A stretch of 64,000 nt of DNA from JAAZPT01 sp034180455. GTDB lineage: Bacteria; Bacillota; Clostridia; Christensenellales; Aristaeellaceae. The DNA lies in contig JAXFOG010000033.1 of assembly GCA_034180455.1 (NCBI GenBank), forward strand, positions 1-64,000. Reading direction: 5' to 3'. Made by a program: the position numbers and the translations under genes. The stretch's first letter is position 1. The number at the start of each line of letters is the position of its first letter. Below are positions 52,372-61,302 of this stretch, piece after piece. The notes under the pieces were generated by a model that did not search any database, had not been told where the DNA came from, and worked only from the letters and a program-made list of their open reading frames with translations.

Positions 52372-53475
52372 TCATTCTTTATCAAGGTTTTCAGTTTGGG
52401 TTTTATTTGCAAACACCCAATTCTTCTGTAAATTATAGCTTGCAAAAAATAATAACACATCAATTACAGGCTTACTTGCAATTTCTGATGTTTTAAACAC
52501 TAAATGTAGAAGTGAATTTATTGTATTGGAACAAGTAATAATAAAAAGTACAACTAATATATATTTAAAAAATATAGATCTATTTTTTAAGTTTTTATTA
52601 TTAATATTGAATACAAATTTTTTATTAAATAGGAAATTGAACATAGAGGATATAGCTCTAGCAATAAATCCTGCCAAGAAAATTCTCTTAGTTGGATCAT
52701 TGACGCTATTGTAAAATACTTTTATTAGTATAGAAAATACAATTAAATCTAACAAAGTAGAAATTAGTGATGAAGATACAAATTTAAATATATTTGAAAA
52801 TATTACTTTATATATTTTTATACTGTCTTTTATAGGATTAAAATGGGTTCCCTCATTATTATTTTCATATATGGTTTCAATAATTACTGGCTTGATAGGA
52901 TATTTTTTAAGTGAGAAATATATCAACATATTCATCTCATATTCAAATCTTGAGCCTTTTACATTAATCATATCTTCTAGGTATTTAGAATCAAAGGCTC
53001 TTAGTCCTGTTTGCGTATCGGGAAGGTATTGGCCATAAAATATTTTAAAAATTATACTTGTAATTTTATTTCCAAATTTACTTTTAAATGGAACATGTGA
53101 AAGGTTAAAATCTCTTGAACCAAGAATTAAACAATCTCTGTTTTGATTTAACCCATCAATTACCTTTATTAGATCTTTTACAGTGTGCTGTCCATCAGAA
53201 TCAGCAGTTACGATTGTTTTAAAAGACTTCATTTCATTTTTTATATATGAAAAAGCGGTTTTTAATGCATAACCTTTGCCTTTATTTACTTCGTAACCTA
53301 GAACTTTAGCGCCAAGGTTTTGTGCTTCATCAAAAAAGCAATTATACTTTTTTGAGCTACCATCATTAACTACTATTATATGTTTCATCCCACACCCAAA
53401 AAGTGATCTTACATAGTCGATCATTTTTTCATTGGGTTCATAGGATGGAATTACAATACAAATATCATCGTACAT
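52372..53475 (-). CDS. GT2 glycosyltransferase fused to a GtrA-like membrane domain
   Basis: Protein of 367 residues. Residues 1-225 form a GT-A fold like dolichol/undecaprenyl-phosphate sugar transferases: VIPSYEPNEK, NDGSSKK, NKGKGYALKTAF, ADSDGQH (metal-binding DxD) and PDTQTGLRAF. Residues about 235-355 form a GtrA-like domain with four membrane helices (KFVSSSLISTLLDLIVFSIL and later). Such fusions are thought to make and flip lipid-linked sugars for envelope glycans. GGGAG precedes the ATG. Confidence 0.9.
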   Translation of the reverse strand: MYDDICIVIPSYEPNEKMIDYVRSLFGCGMKHIIVVNDGSSKKYNCFFDEAQNLGAKVLGYEVNKGKGYALKTAFSYIKNEMKSFKTIVTADSDGQHTVKDLIKVIDGLNQNRDCLILGSRDFNLSHVPFKSKFGNKITSIIFKIFYGQYLPDTQTGLRAFDSKYLEDMINVKGSRFEYEMNMLIYFSLKKYPIKPVIIETIYENNNEGTHFNPIKDSIKIYKVIFSNIFKFVSSSLISTLLDLIVFSILIKVFYNSVNDPTKRIFLAGFIARAISSMFNFLFNKKFVFNINNKNLKNRSIFFKYILVVLFIITCSNTINSLLHLVFKTSEIASKPVIDVLLFFASYNLQKNWVFANKTQTENLDKE

Positions 53476-53502
53476 AATAAAATGCTCCCTATATTTTCAT
53501 AT

Positions 53503-53531
53503 ATTATAAGATATCAAATGATTTACTTCAA
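53503..53531 (-). promoter_or_regulatory. Promoter of the GT2-GtrA/recD2 unit
   Basis: On minus, -35 TTGAAG (53526-53531), 17-base spacer, perfect -10 TATAAT (53503-53508). Confidence 0.8.
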
Positions 53532-53629
53532 GCATTAAATGTCTTGCGCTGGGTATATGTAAAGATATAGTGTCATTTTTTCTTTAAATGTAGTATAATA
53601 AAGTGAAACTTATATTTTGAGGTGATATT

Positions 53630-54637
53630 ATGACTGTTGTAGAAAAAATTAAGCAAAAAGCTAAATCCAACATTAAAAGAATTGTTCTAGCAGAAGGTAC
53701 AGAGCAAAGAACTCTTAAAGCCGCATCTATTGTTGCTAATGAAAAAATTGCTGAAGTTTATTTAGTTGGTAGTGAGCAGGAAATAAAAAGAATTGCTAAA
53801 GAAAATTCTATAAATTTAGATGGCGTAAATATTCTTGATCCAAGTGTATACAATAAAACAAATGAATATGCCAATAAATTATTTGAGCTTAGAAAGCAAA
53901 AAGGTATGACTGAAGAATCTGCTTTAGATTTATGCAAAAATAATACACTATATTTTGCAACCATGATGGTAAAAATGGGAGATGCTGACGGAATGGTTGC
54001 TGGTGCTATTAATTCCACTGGTAATGTTTTGCGTCCTGCTTTACAAATATTGAAGACAGCTCCTGGAATCAAAGTTGTATCTTCGTGTATGATAATGGAA
54101 ACAAACGCAACTGAATATGGAGATAATGGCGCATTAGTTTTTGGTGATTGTGCTGTTATGCCAAATCCTACAGCTGAAGAATTGGCAGCAATTGCAGTAA
54201 GTACTGCAAATAGTGCTAAACAGATGCTTGGAGTACAGCCAAAAGTTGCAATGCTTAGTTTTTCTACAAAAGGTAGTGCAAAGCATGAGAATGTTGATAA
54301 AGTTGTTGAAGCAACTAGAATAGCAAAGGAAATTGCTCCAGATTTAATAATTGATGGAGAATTGCAAGCTGATGCTGCACTTGTTGATTCTGTAGGCAAG
54401 CTAAAATCTCCTGGAAGCGATGTTGCAGGTCAAGCAAATGTTTTAGTTTTCCCTGATCTACAAGCTGCAAATATAGGATATAAGTTAGTTCAGAGATTAG
54501 GAAAAGCTACGGCAACTGGTCCAATACTTCAAGGCTTAGCTGCTCCAGTAAATGATTTAAGCCGTGGATGCTCAGTTGAAGACATTGTAAATGTTATTGC
54601 TATTACATCAGTTATCGCTCAAAATAAAGGAGAATAG
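53630..54637 (+). CDS. pta: Phosphate acetyltransferase
   Basis: Converts acetyl-CoA and phosphate to acetyl phosphate in fermentative energy production. It has 335 residues, the short form without the N-terminal regulatory domain. It shows VLAEGTEQRTLKAAS, ADGMVAGAINSTGNVLRPAL, MLSFSTKGSAKHENVDKV and ANVLVFPDLQAANIGYKLVQ. GAGGTG lies before the ATG. A -10 TATAAT at 53594-53599 lacks a convincing -35. It forms an operon with ackA, two bases downstream. Confidence 0.96.
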   Translation: MTVVEKIKQKAKSNIKRIVLAEGTEQRTLKAASIVANEKIAEVYLVGSEQEIKRIAKENSINLDGVNILDPSVYNKTNEYANKLFELRKQKGMTEESALDLCKNNTLYFATMMVKMGDADGMVAGAINSTGNVLRPALQILKTAPGIKVVSSCMIMETNATEYGDNGALVFGDCAVMPNPTAEELAAIAVSTANSAKQMLGVQPKVAMLSFSTKGSAKHENVDKVVEATRIAKEIAPDLIIDGELQADAALVDSVGKLKSPGSDVAGQANVLVFPDLQAANIGYKLVQRLGKATATGPILQGLAAPVNDLSRGCSVEDIVNVIAITSVIAQNKGE

Positions 54638-54639
54638 AA

Positions 54640-55842
54640 ATGCTAATTTTAGTTGTAAATGCTGGTTCCTCTTCACTTAAATATCAAGTAATTCAAATGG
54701 ATAATCAATCTGTTGTCGCAAAAGGCCTTGTTGAAAGAATAGGTATAGAAGGCAGTAAACTTACTCAAACTGCTAATGAAAAGAAAACAGTTATTGAAAA
54801 ACCAATGGGAAATCATACAGAAGCTATTGAGTATATGTTACAAGCTCTCACATCAGGCGAAAATCCACCAATACATGATATGAATGATATTTATGCTGTT
54901 GGACATAGAGTTCTCCATGGTGGAGATAAATTTAGTGCTTCTGCTGTTGTCAATGATGATGTCATTGAGGCTATAAAAGATGCTATTCCACTTGGGCCTC
55001 TTCATAACCCTGCAAATTTAATGGGAATACAAGCCTGCATTAAGGTTATGCCTAATACTCCACAGGTTGCAGTATTTGATACTGCTTTCCATCAGACAAT
55101 GCCAAAGAAGGCTTTTCTTTACGGCGTACCTATGGATTACTATAAAAGGCTTAAAATTAGAAGATATGGTTTCCACGGTACATCACATAGATATGTAAGC
55201 GCAAGAGCGATTGAATTTTTGGGCTTGGATAAGAATAACTCAAAAGTAATAACATGTCACCTTGGAAATGGTTCATCTATTTGTGCTGTACAAAATGGAA
55301 AGTGTGTTGATACAAGCATGGGACTAACTCCTCTTGAGGGCTTACTAATGGGTACTCGTAGCGGTAACTTAGATCCAGCTGTGGTACAATTTATTGCAAA
55401 TAGCGATAATCTTTCTGTTGATGAAGTTTTAAATATATGCAACAAGAAAAGTGGCTTACTTGGCATATCTGGAATATCAAGTGATATGAGAGATATTGAG
55501 AAAGCTGCATCAGAAGGCGATGAAAATGCAATTGTAGCTAGAGATATGCTTGTAGCAGGAATTAAGAAATATATTGGAGCTTATGCTGCTATAATGGGTG
55601 GAGTAGATGCAATAATATTTACGGCAGGCATCGGCGAAAATGGTCCGGATCTAAGAGAACGAGTAATAGACGGCCTTGAATTCTTGGGAGTTAAACTTGA
55701 TAAAGAGCTTAATAATTGTAAAGGCATTGAGCGAATAATTTCCACAAAGGATAGTAAGGTGCTTGTTGCAGTTGTACCTACAAATGAGGAAATTGCAATT
55801 GCAAAGGATACAGTTGAGCTTGTTTCTGCAATGAAAAAATAA
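54640..55842 (+). CDS. ackA: Acetate kinase
   Basis: Makes ATP from acetyl phosphate, the last step of acetate fermentation. It has 400 residues. Signatures are VVNAGSSSLKYQV (N-terminal phosphate-binding), RRYGFHGTSHRYVS, HLGNGSSICAV, MGTRSGNLDPAVVQF and FTAGIGENGPDLRE. GGAG lies 8 bases before the ATG. No clear hairpin terminator follows; a new promoter begins five bases after the stop. Confidence 0.97.
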   Translation: MLILVVNAGSSSLKYQVIQMDNQSVVAKGLVERIGIEGSKLTQTANEKKTVIEKPMGNHTEAIEYMLQALTSGENPPIHDMNDIYAVGHRVLHGGDKFSASAVVNDDVIEAIKDAIPLGPLHNPANLMGIQACIKVMPNTPQVAVFDTAFHQTMPKKAFLYGVPMDYYKRLKIRRYGFHGTSHRYVSARAIEFLGLDKNNSKVITCHLGNGSSICAVQNGKCVDTSMGLTPLEGLLMGTRSGNLDPAVVQFIANSDNLSVDEVLNICNKKSGLLGISGISSDMRDIEKAASEGDENAIVARDMLVAGIKKYIGAYAAIMGGVDAIIFTAGIGENGPDLRERVIDGLEFLGVKLDKELNNCKGIERIISTKDSKVLVAVVPTNEEIAIAKDTVELVSAMKK

Positions 55843-55846
55843 TTAG

Positions 55847-55875
55847 TTGACAAAATGACTATTTAATATTAAAAT
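55847..55875 (+). promoter_or_regulatory. Promoter of the DUF177-rpmF unit
   Basis: Perfect -35 TTGACA at 55847-55852, 17-base spacer, -10 TAAAAT at 55870-55875. Confidence 0.85.
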
Positions 55876-55903
55876 ATCATCTGTTATATTTTGAGGAGTT
55901 GTT

Positions 55904-56419
55904 ATGCTATTAGATATAAGTTCTGCTTTAAAAAATCCAGGCGAAATTTATAATTTTTCTACGGAAATAACAATAAATGCACAAAATATATACGGACAAA
56001 GTTACTTTATTGGTCCTGTAGTTCTAGAAGGTATTTTTACTTCTATGGATGATGAAATATTAGTTTCTGGAGAAATATTTTACTCAGTTAGCACACAATG
56101 TGCAAGATGTCTTAAAGATATTACGCAAAACTTCAAACTAAAGTTTTCTGAAAGTTTTAAAAAGAAGCTATTGCGTGACATTGAGAGTGATGATATTTTC
56201 GATGATGAATGTTTCTATTATGATGGGTATCAAATTGATATCAGTGAAATGGTAGAACAAATTATCATTACTAATATTCCAATTAAAATGATATGTAAAG
56301 ATGGTTGTAATAATCCTATATTATCTTATATAGATGAAGAATCACAGGAACATATTACTGAAAAAGAGAATCCCTTTAATATTTTAAAGGATGCATTCAA
56401 AAATGATGAGGAGGTGTAA
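55904..56419 (+). CDS. DUF177/YceD family protein
   Basis: Protein of 171 residues in the family linked to 23S rRNA accumulation in other bacteria. CARCLKD near residue 66 and a later C-x3-C (CKDGC near residue 130) could bind metal, and FDDECFYYDGYQIDISEMVE is characteristic. It lies directly before rpmF, a nearly universal pairing, and the GGAGG of rpmF sits in its last codons. The molecular role is inferred from the family. Confidence 0.9.
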   Translation: MLLDISSALKNPGEIYNFSTEITINAQNIYGQSYFIGPVVLEGIFTSMDDEILVSGEIFYSVSTQCARCLKDITQNFKLKFSESFKKKLLRDIESDDIFDDECFYYDGYQIDISEMVEQIIITNIPIKMICKDGCNNPILSYIDEESQEHITEKENPFNILKDAFKNDEEV

Positions 56420-56421
56420 CA

Positions 56422-56607
56422 ATGGCTCTTCCTAAGGGTAAAATATCAAAGGCAAGAAAAAGAAGTCGCCGCGCAAATTGGAAACTAACACAACCTGGTA
56501 TTGTTTCTTGTCCACAATGCCACGAAGCTAAACTTGCTCATCGTGTATGCAAGAACTGCGGATATTATGATGGTGAACAAGTTCTAACAATTGCAGAAGA
56601 AAAATAA
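56422..56607 (+). CDS. rpmF: Large subunit ribosomal protein L32
   Basis: Ribosomal protein of 61 residues, zinc-binding form: CPQC near residue 31 and CKNC near residue 44. The N-terminus MALPKGKISKARKRSRRANW is diagnostic. GGAGG lies 7 bases before the ATG. Confidence 0.97.
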   Translation: MALPKGKISKARKRSRRANWKLTQPGIVSCPQCHEAKLAHRVCKNCGYYDGEQVLTIAEEK

Positions 56608-56612
56608 TCTGT

Positions 56613-56798
56613 GAAAAAGAGGAGTAACTATTTTATCATATTCAGAGAGTTAATTTAGGGTGAAATTTAACTATGATATTTAGTGAATGTTACTTTTGAG
56701 ATAAAAGGGTAAGCCCTTTATAGCCTATGAGGCGCTTTTTGCGCAAAAATAAGGTGGTACCACGACACTGCATCGTCCTTTTGGATGATGCAGTTTTT
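56613..56798 (+). promoter_or_regulatory. T-box leader of valS with terminator
   Basis: tRNA-sensing leader. Stem I is closed by AGTAAC (56623-56628) and GTTACT, with inner ATCAT/ATGAT helices. The specifier loop reads TTTAGTGAAT; the likely specifier is GTG (56683-56685, valine), flanked by A on both sides. The conserved T-box AAGGTGGTACCACG is at 56751-56764. The terminator CTGCATCGTCC/GGATGATGCAG plus TTTTTT ends near 56798. Uncharged tRNA-Val would favour the antiterminator and valS expression. Confidence 0.93.
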
Positions 56799-56834
56799 TA
56801 TTATAATGATTAAATTATGGAGCTTTGAAAAGAT

Positions 56835-59474
56835 ATGAAATACGAAATGGAAAAAACATACAATCCTACGGAAGTTGAGGAAAAACTTTATAAAAAATGG
56901 GAAAATCAAAAAGCTTTTGCTGGAACAAAAATTGAAGGCAAAAAACCATTTACTATTGTGATGCCACCTCCAAATATTACTGGTCAGCTTCACATGGGAC
57001 ATGCTATGGATGCGTTGCTTCAAGATGCACCTATAAGATATCATAGAATGAAGGGAGACCCAACTCTTTGGGTACCTGGAACTGATCATGCCTCAATTGC
57101 TACTGAAGTTAAAATAGTTGATAAGTTAGCTAAACAGGGAACTTCTAAAGAAGAAATAGGAAGAGATAAGTTTTTAGAAGTAGCTTGGGAATGGAAAGAA
57201 GAATATGGTGAAAGAATAAACCTGCAGCAAAAGAAATTAGGAGTAAGCTGTGACTGGGATAGACTTAGTTTTACTATGGATGAAAAATGTAGCAAGGCTG
57301 TTTCTGAAGCGTTTATAAATCTGTATAATAAAGGCCTTATTTATCGTGGTAATAGAATGATAAATTGGTGTCCCGAATGTAAAACAGCACTTTCTGATGC
57401 AGAAGTTGAGTATGAAGAGCAAGAATCTAATTTATGGTACATACGTTATCCAGCTGAAGATGGATCTGAAGGTGTTGTTGTTGCAACTACAAGGCCTGAA
57501 ACCATGTTAGGAGATACTGGTGTTGCTGTAAATCCAAACGACGATAGATATTCAAATATTGTAGGAAAAAATGTAATATTGCCACTTATTAATAGATTAA
57601 TACCAGTTGTTGCTGATGATTATGTTGATATGGAATTTGGTACAGGTGCTGTAAAAATGACACCAGCCCATGATCCTAATGACTTTGAAGTAGCTCAAAG
57701 GCATAATTTAGACATTATAAGAATAAATAATGACGATGGAACAATTAATGAAAATGGGGGAGAATATGAAGGCTTAACAGCTTTAGATTGTCGAAAAAAG
57801 ATTGTTGCTGATCTCAAAGAAAAAGGTTATATAGTTAAAATAGAAAATTATAAACACAATGTTGGTACGTGTTATAGGTGCTCTACAACTATTGAGCCAA
57901 TAGTTAGCAAACAATGGTTTGTTAAAATGGACGAGCTAGCAAAACCAGCTATTGATGTGGTAAAGACAGGAAAAACTCAATTTATTCCTGAAAGATTTAG
58001 TAAGACATACTTCAATTGGATGGAAAACATAAAAGATTGGTGTATTAGTAGACAACTTTGGTGGGGACATCGAATTCCTGCTTATTATTGTGATAAGTGT
58101 GGTGAAATTGTTGTTTCAAAATCAACTCCAAAATTATGTGAAAAGTGTGGCTGTACTGAATTTCATCAGGATGAGGATGTGCTGGATACGTGGTTTTCGT
58201 CTGGACTTTGGCCATTTTCTGTCTTTGGATGGCCCGATAAGACTGAAGATTTGAAATATTATTATCCCACAACATTACTAGTAACTGGATATGACATTAT
58301 ATTCTTTTGGGTTGCAAGAATGATCTTTAATGGAATAGAGCATACTGGAAAAACTCCATTTTCAAAAGTTCTAATCCATGGATTGGTAAGAGATGCACAA
58401 GGAAGAAAAATGTCTAAGTCCTTGGGCAATGGAATAGACCCACTAGAAATAATAGAAAAATATGGGGCAGATGCATTAAGATTTTCATTGGCCATCGGAA
58501 TTAGTCCTGGTAACGATACTCGTTTTTCTTCTGAAAAGGTAGAATCAGCTAGAAATTTCACAAACAAAATTTGGAATGCATCAAGATTTGTTCTAATGAA
58601 TGTAGATAAAAAATATGATATTAACTTGAATTTACTTACATTAGCAGATAAATGGATTCTACATGAACTTCAAAATTGCATTAAAGATATAAGTAATTAC
58701 ATGGAAGATGGGGAATTGGGTCTGGCAGCTCAAAGACTATATGATTTTTTCTGGGATTCATTCTGCGATTGGTATATTGAATTATCAAAAAATGCTTTAT
58801 TTGAAGGAAATATAGAGACAAAAACAAATACAAAAGCTGTGCTTTACTTTGTTTTGCTAAATACATTAAAACTTATTCATCCTATTATGCCTTTTATTTC
58901 AGAAGAAATTTTTCAACATATGCCAGATACAGAAGGATTAATAATGAAATCTGATTGGCCACAAATAAATAGTGATTTCTCTTTTCCTAATGAATCTGAT
59001 CAAATGAAAGAAATTATGGACATTATAAAAGCTTTACGTAACATTAGAAATGAAAAGAATGTAAGTTATAGTAAACAAATTAAACTTTATATTGATTCTA
59101 AATCTGAATGGGAAAATTTATTGGAAAATTCTAGCTCGTATATAAAATCATTGGTTAATATATCAAAAATAGAATATAATAAACCAAAAGATGATGAAAA
59201 GACGATATCAAAAATTATGCCATCATGCGAGCTTTTTATCCCACTTGGTGATCTAATTGACTTTACTGAAGAGTTATCTCGACTTGAAAAAGAAAAATTA
59301 AAATTTATATCCGAACTCGAACTAGCTCAATCAAAGCTTAGTAATCCAGGATTTGTAGCAAAAGCTCCTCAAAAATTAGTAGATGCAGAAAAAGAAAAAA
59401 TAGAAAAGTATAATGCTCTGATTAATGATATAGACAATCGTATTGTTGAGATGAAGGATCTAATCAATGGCTGA
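56835..59474 (+). CDS. valS: Valyl-tRNA synthetase
   Basis: Class I synthetase of 879 residues charging tRNA-Val. The HIGH-type motif is in PPPNITGQLHMGHAMD near 42-57, the editing domain (about 190-330) has TTRPETMLGDTGVAVNP, and KMSKS begins at residue 525. The anticodon-binding domain is followed by a C-terminal coiled coil (about 810-879) typical of ValS. GGAG is about 12 bases before the ATG. A T-box leader controls it. It overlaps rsmH by 8 bases; folC, the usual Firmicutes neighbour, is absent. Confidence 0.97.
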   Translation: MKYEMEKTYNPTEVEEKLYKKWENQKAFAGTKIEGKKPFTIVMPPPNITGQLHMGHAMDALLQDAPIRYHRMKGDPTLWVPGTDHASIATEVKIVDKLAKQGTSKEEIGRDKFLEVAWEWKEEYGERINLQQKKLGVSCDWDRLSFTMDEKCSKAVSEAFINLYNKGLIYRGNRMINWCPECKTALSDAEVEYEEQESNLWYIRYPAEDGSEGVVVATTRPETMLGDTGVAVNPNDDRYSNIVGKNVILPLINRLIPVVADDYVDMEFGTGAVKMTPAHDPNDFEVAQRHNLDIIRINNDDGTINENGGEYEGLTALDCRKKIVADLKEKGYIVKIENYKHNVGTCYRCSTTIEPIVSKQWFVKMDELAKPAIDVVKTGKTQFIPERFSKTYFNWMENIKDWCISRQLWWGHRIPAYYCDKCGEIVVSKSTPKLCEKCGCTEFHQDEDVLDTWFSSGLWPFSVFGWPDKTEDLKYYYPTTLLVTGYDIIFFWVARMIFNGIEHTGKTPFSKVLIHGLVRDAQGRKMSKSLGNGIDPLEIIEKYGADALRFSLAIGISPGNDTRFSSEKVESARNFTNKIWNASRFVLMNVDKKYDINLNLLTLADKWILHELQNCIKDISNYMEDGELGLAAQRLYDFFWDSFCDWYIELSKNALFEGNIETKTNTKAVLYFVLLNTLKLIHPIMPFISEEIFQHMPDTEGLIMKSDWPQINSDFSFPNESDQMKEIMDIIKALRNIRNEKNVSYSKQIKLYIDSKSEWENLLENSSSYIKSLVNISKIEYNKPKDDEKTISKIMPSCELFIPLGDLIDFTEELSRLEKEKLKFISELELAQSKLSNPGFVAKAPQKLVDAEKEKIEKYNALINDIDNRIVEMKDLING

Positions 59475-60414
59475 AGTTTCTTATGATTATCATGTACCAA
59501 TTATGAAAGGCGAAGTAATTAAATTTTTAATTACTTCGCCTGATGGAATATATGTTGATGGTACGCTTGGTGGGGGAGGTCATAGCAGATCTATTCTTGA
59601 AAATATCAGCAGTAATGGCAAATTAATTGCTATTGACAGAGATATTGAAGCCATTAAACATTCAGATATATTATCCAAAGAATATAATAATTTTGTTCCG
59701 ATACACGGAAATTTTCATAACATTTCAAATATATTAAATAAATTAAATATTAATAAAATTGATGGCTGCCTGCTTGATCTTGGAGTGTCTAGCTATCAGC
59801 TTGACAATGGTTACAGAGGATTTTCTGTTCATCAAGATAACTATTTGGATATGAGAATGGATACTAGTAGTGGTATTACAGCTGCTGAATATCTACAAAA
59901 TGTAACTAAAGAAGAGTTTGAAAGAATTCTTTATGATTATTCTGATGAAAATTGGGCTAAAAGGATTGCAGAAGAGTTAATTGAATATAGATCAAAACAG
60001 CCAGTTAAAACTACATATGATTTAGTTCAAATAGTTGATAATGCAATTCCCAAAAAAGTTAGAATGAAAATTCAGGGGCATCCTGCTAGAAAAACCTTTC
60101 AAGCTGTTAGAATTGCAATAAATGATGAAATAGATCCATTATATGATTGTTTGATAGATATAATAGAACTTTTAAAGCCTAATGCAAGAATATGTGTATT
60201 AACTTTTCACTCAATAGAGGATAGAATTGTTAAAAACTGCTTAAAAAAATGTGAAAACCCATGTACCTGCGATCCAAAGCTTCCTATTTGTGTTTGTGGT
60301 AAAAAACCATTAGGAAAGATCTTAACAAGGAAACCAATTATCGCTAATGATGATGAACAAACTAATAATATAAGAAGCCGTAGTGCAAAATTACGAATTT
60401 TTGAAAAATATTAG
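59467..60414 (+). CDS. rsmH: 16S rRNA (cytosine-1402 N4) methyltransferase RsmH
   Basis: SAM-dependent enzyme of 315 residues that methylates N4 of C1402 in the decoding centre. It shows HVPIMKGEVIKFL, GTLGGGGHSRSIL, DGCLLDLGVSSYQLDN, RGFSVHQDNYLDMRMD and LTFHSIEDRIVKNCLKK. It normally sits at the head of the cell-division cluster (mraZ-rsmH-ftsL); here it is the second gene after valS with no ftsL downstream. Confidence 0.96.
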   Translation: MAEVSYDYHVPIMKGEVIKFLITSPDGIYVDGTLGGGGHSRSILENISSNGKLIAIDRDIEAIKHSDILSKEYNNFVPIHGNFHNISNILNKLNINKIDGCLLDLGVSSYQLDNGYRGFSVHQDNYLDMRMDTSSGITAAEYLQNVTKEEFERILYDYSDENWAKRIAEELIEYRSKQPVKTTYDLVQIVDNAIPKKVRMKIQGHPARKTFQAVRIAINDEIDPLYDCLIDIIELLKPNARICVLTFHSIEDRIVKNCLKKCENPCTCDPKLPICVCGKKPLGKILTRKPIIANDDEQTNNIRSRSAKLRIFEKY

Positions 60415-60429
60415 GTTAGGAGCTTTTCT

Positions 60430-61284
60430 ATGTCAATAATTTATGTAGTGGCTACTCCAATTGGTAACCTTTCAGATATAAGCGAGCGTGCAATAGAAGC
60501 TCTTAAATCATCTAATATAATTGCAGCAGAAGATACAAGAAATACAAAAAATCTTTTAAATCATTTTGGTATAACTACATGTCTTACTAGTTATCATAAA
60601 TTTAATGAAATAGAAAAATCAAAAGAGCTAATAGAAACTCTACTTGATAAGGACTTAATTTTGAGTATTGTTTCTGACGCAGGTACTCCTTGTATATCTG
60701 ATCCTGGTGCAAAAATAGTTTCATGTGCACGAGAAAAAGGTATTAAAGTTGTACCTATACCAGGACCCTGTGCTGCAATTGCTGCATTATCTATTAGTGG
60801 ATTTGAAATTAAAGAATTCTCTTTTTATGGTTTTTTAGAGAGAAAAGATACAGCACAAATAAAAAGCTTAAATTCAATTAGGAATAATTCGAAAATTGCA
60901 ATTATATATGAATCTCCAAAAAGAATAAAACAGTTAATATTAAATATTTCGTTAGTTGATAGTGGTGCATTAATTTGTTTATGCAATGACATTACAAAAT
61001 ATTATGAATTTACTATTGTTGGTTCTAATAATGAAATACTAAATTATCTTGAATCAAATGAAAAATCAGATAAAGGTGAATACTGTATAGTTGTAAAATG
61101 GTCTGAAAAAATAATAAAAGACAGCTTAGATGAAAAATTATCAACCGAAGCTGTTATATTTGACTTAGTATTAAAAAGATACACTAAGGAAGAAATTTTT
61201 GAAAGGCTACAAAAGATAGGGTATAAAAGAAACCAACTATATAAAGCTTTTGAGTATGTAAAATCATTTAATTACAATAAATAA
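60430..61284 (+). CDS. rsmI: 16S rRNA (cytidine-1402 2'-O) methyltransferase RsmI
   Basis: Tetrapyrrole-methylase-like enzyme of 284 residues that adds the ribose methyl group to the same C1402. Signatures are YVVATPIGNLSDISERAIEA, AAEDTRNTKNLLNHF, VSDAGTPCISDPGAKIV and PGPCAAIAALSISG. It follows rsmH by 15 bases, putting both C1402-modifying enzymes on one transcript under the valS T-box. AGGAGC lies before the ATG. Converges with the recombinase gene. Confidence 0.95.
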   Translation: MSIIYVVATPIGNLSDISERAIEALKSSNIIAAEDTRNTKNLLNHFGITTCLTSYHKFNEIEKSKELIETLLDKDLILSIVSDAGTPCISDPGAKIVSCAREKGIKVVPIPGPCAAIAALSISGFEIKEFSFYGFLERKDTAQIKSLNSIRNNSKIAIIYESPKRIKQLILNISLVDSGALICLCNDITKYYEFTIVGSNNEILNYLESNEKSDKGEYCIVVKWSEKIIKDSLDEKLSTEAVIFDLVLKRYTKEEIFERLQKIGYKRNQLYKAFEYVKSFNYNK

Positions 61285-61302
61285 ATTATAAAAATAGTTT
61301 AT

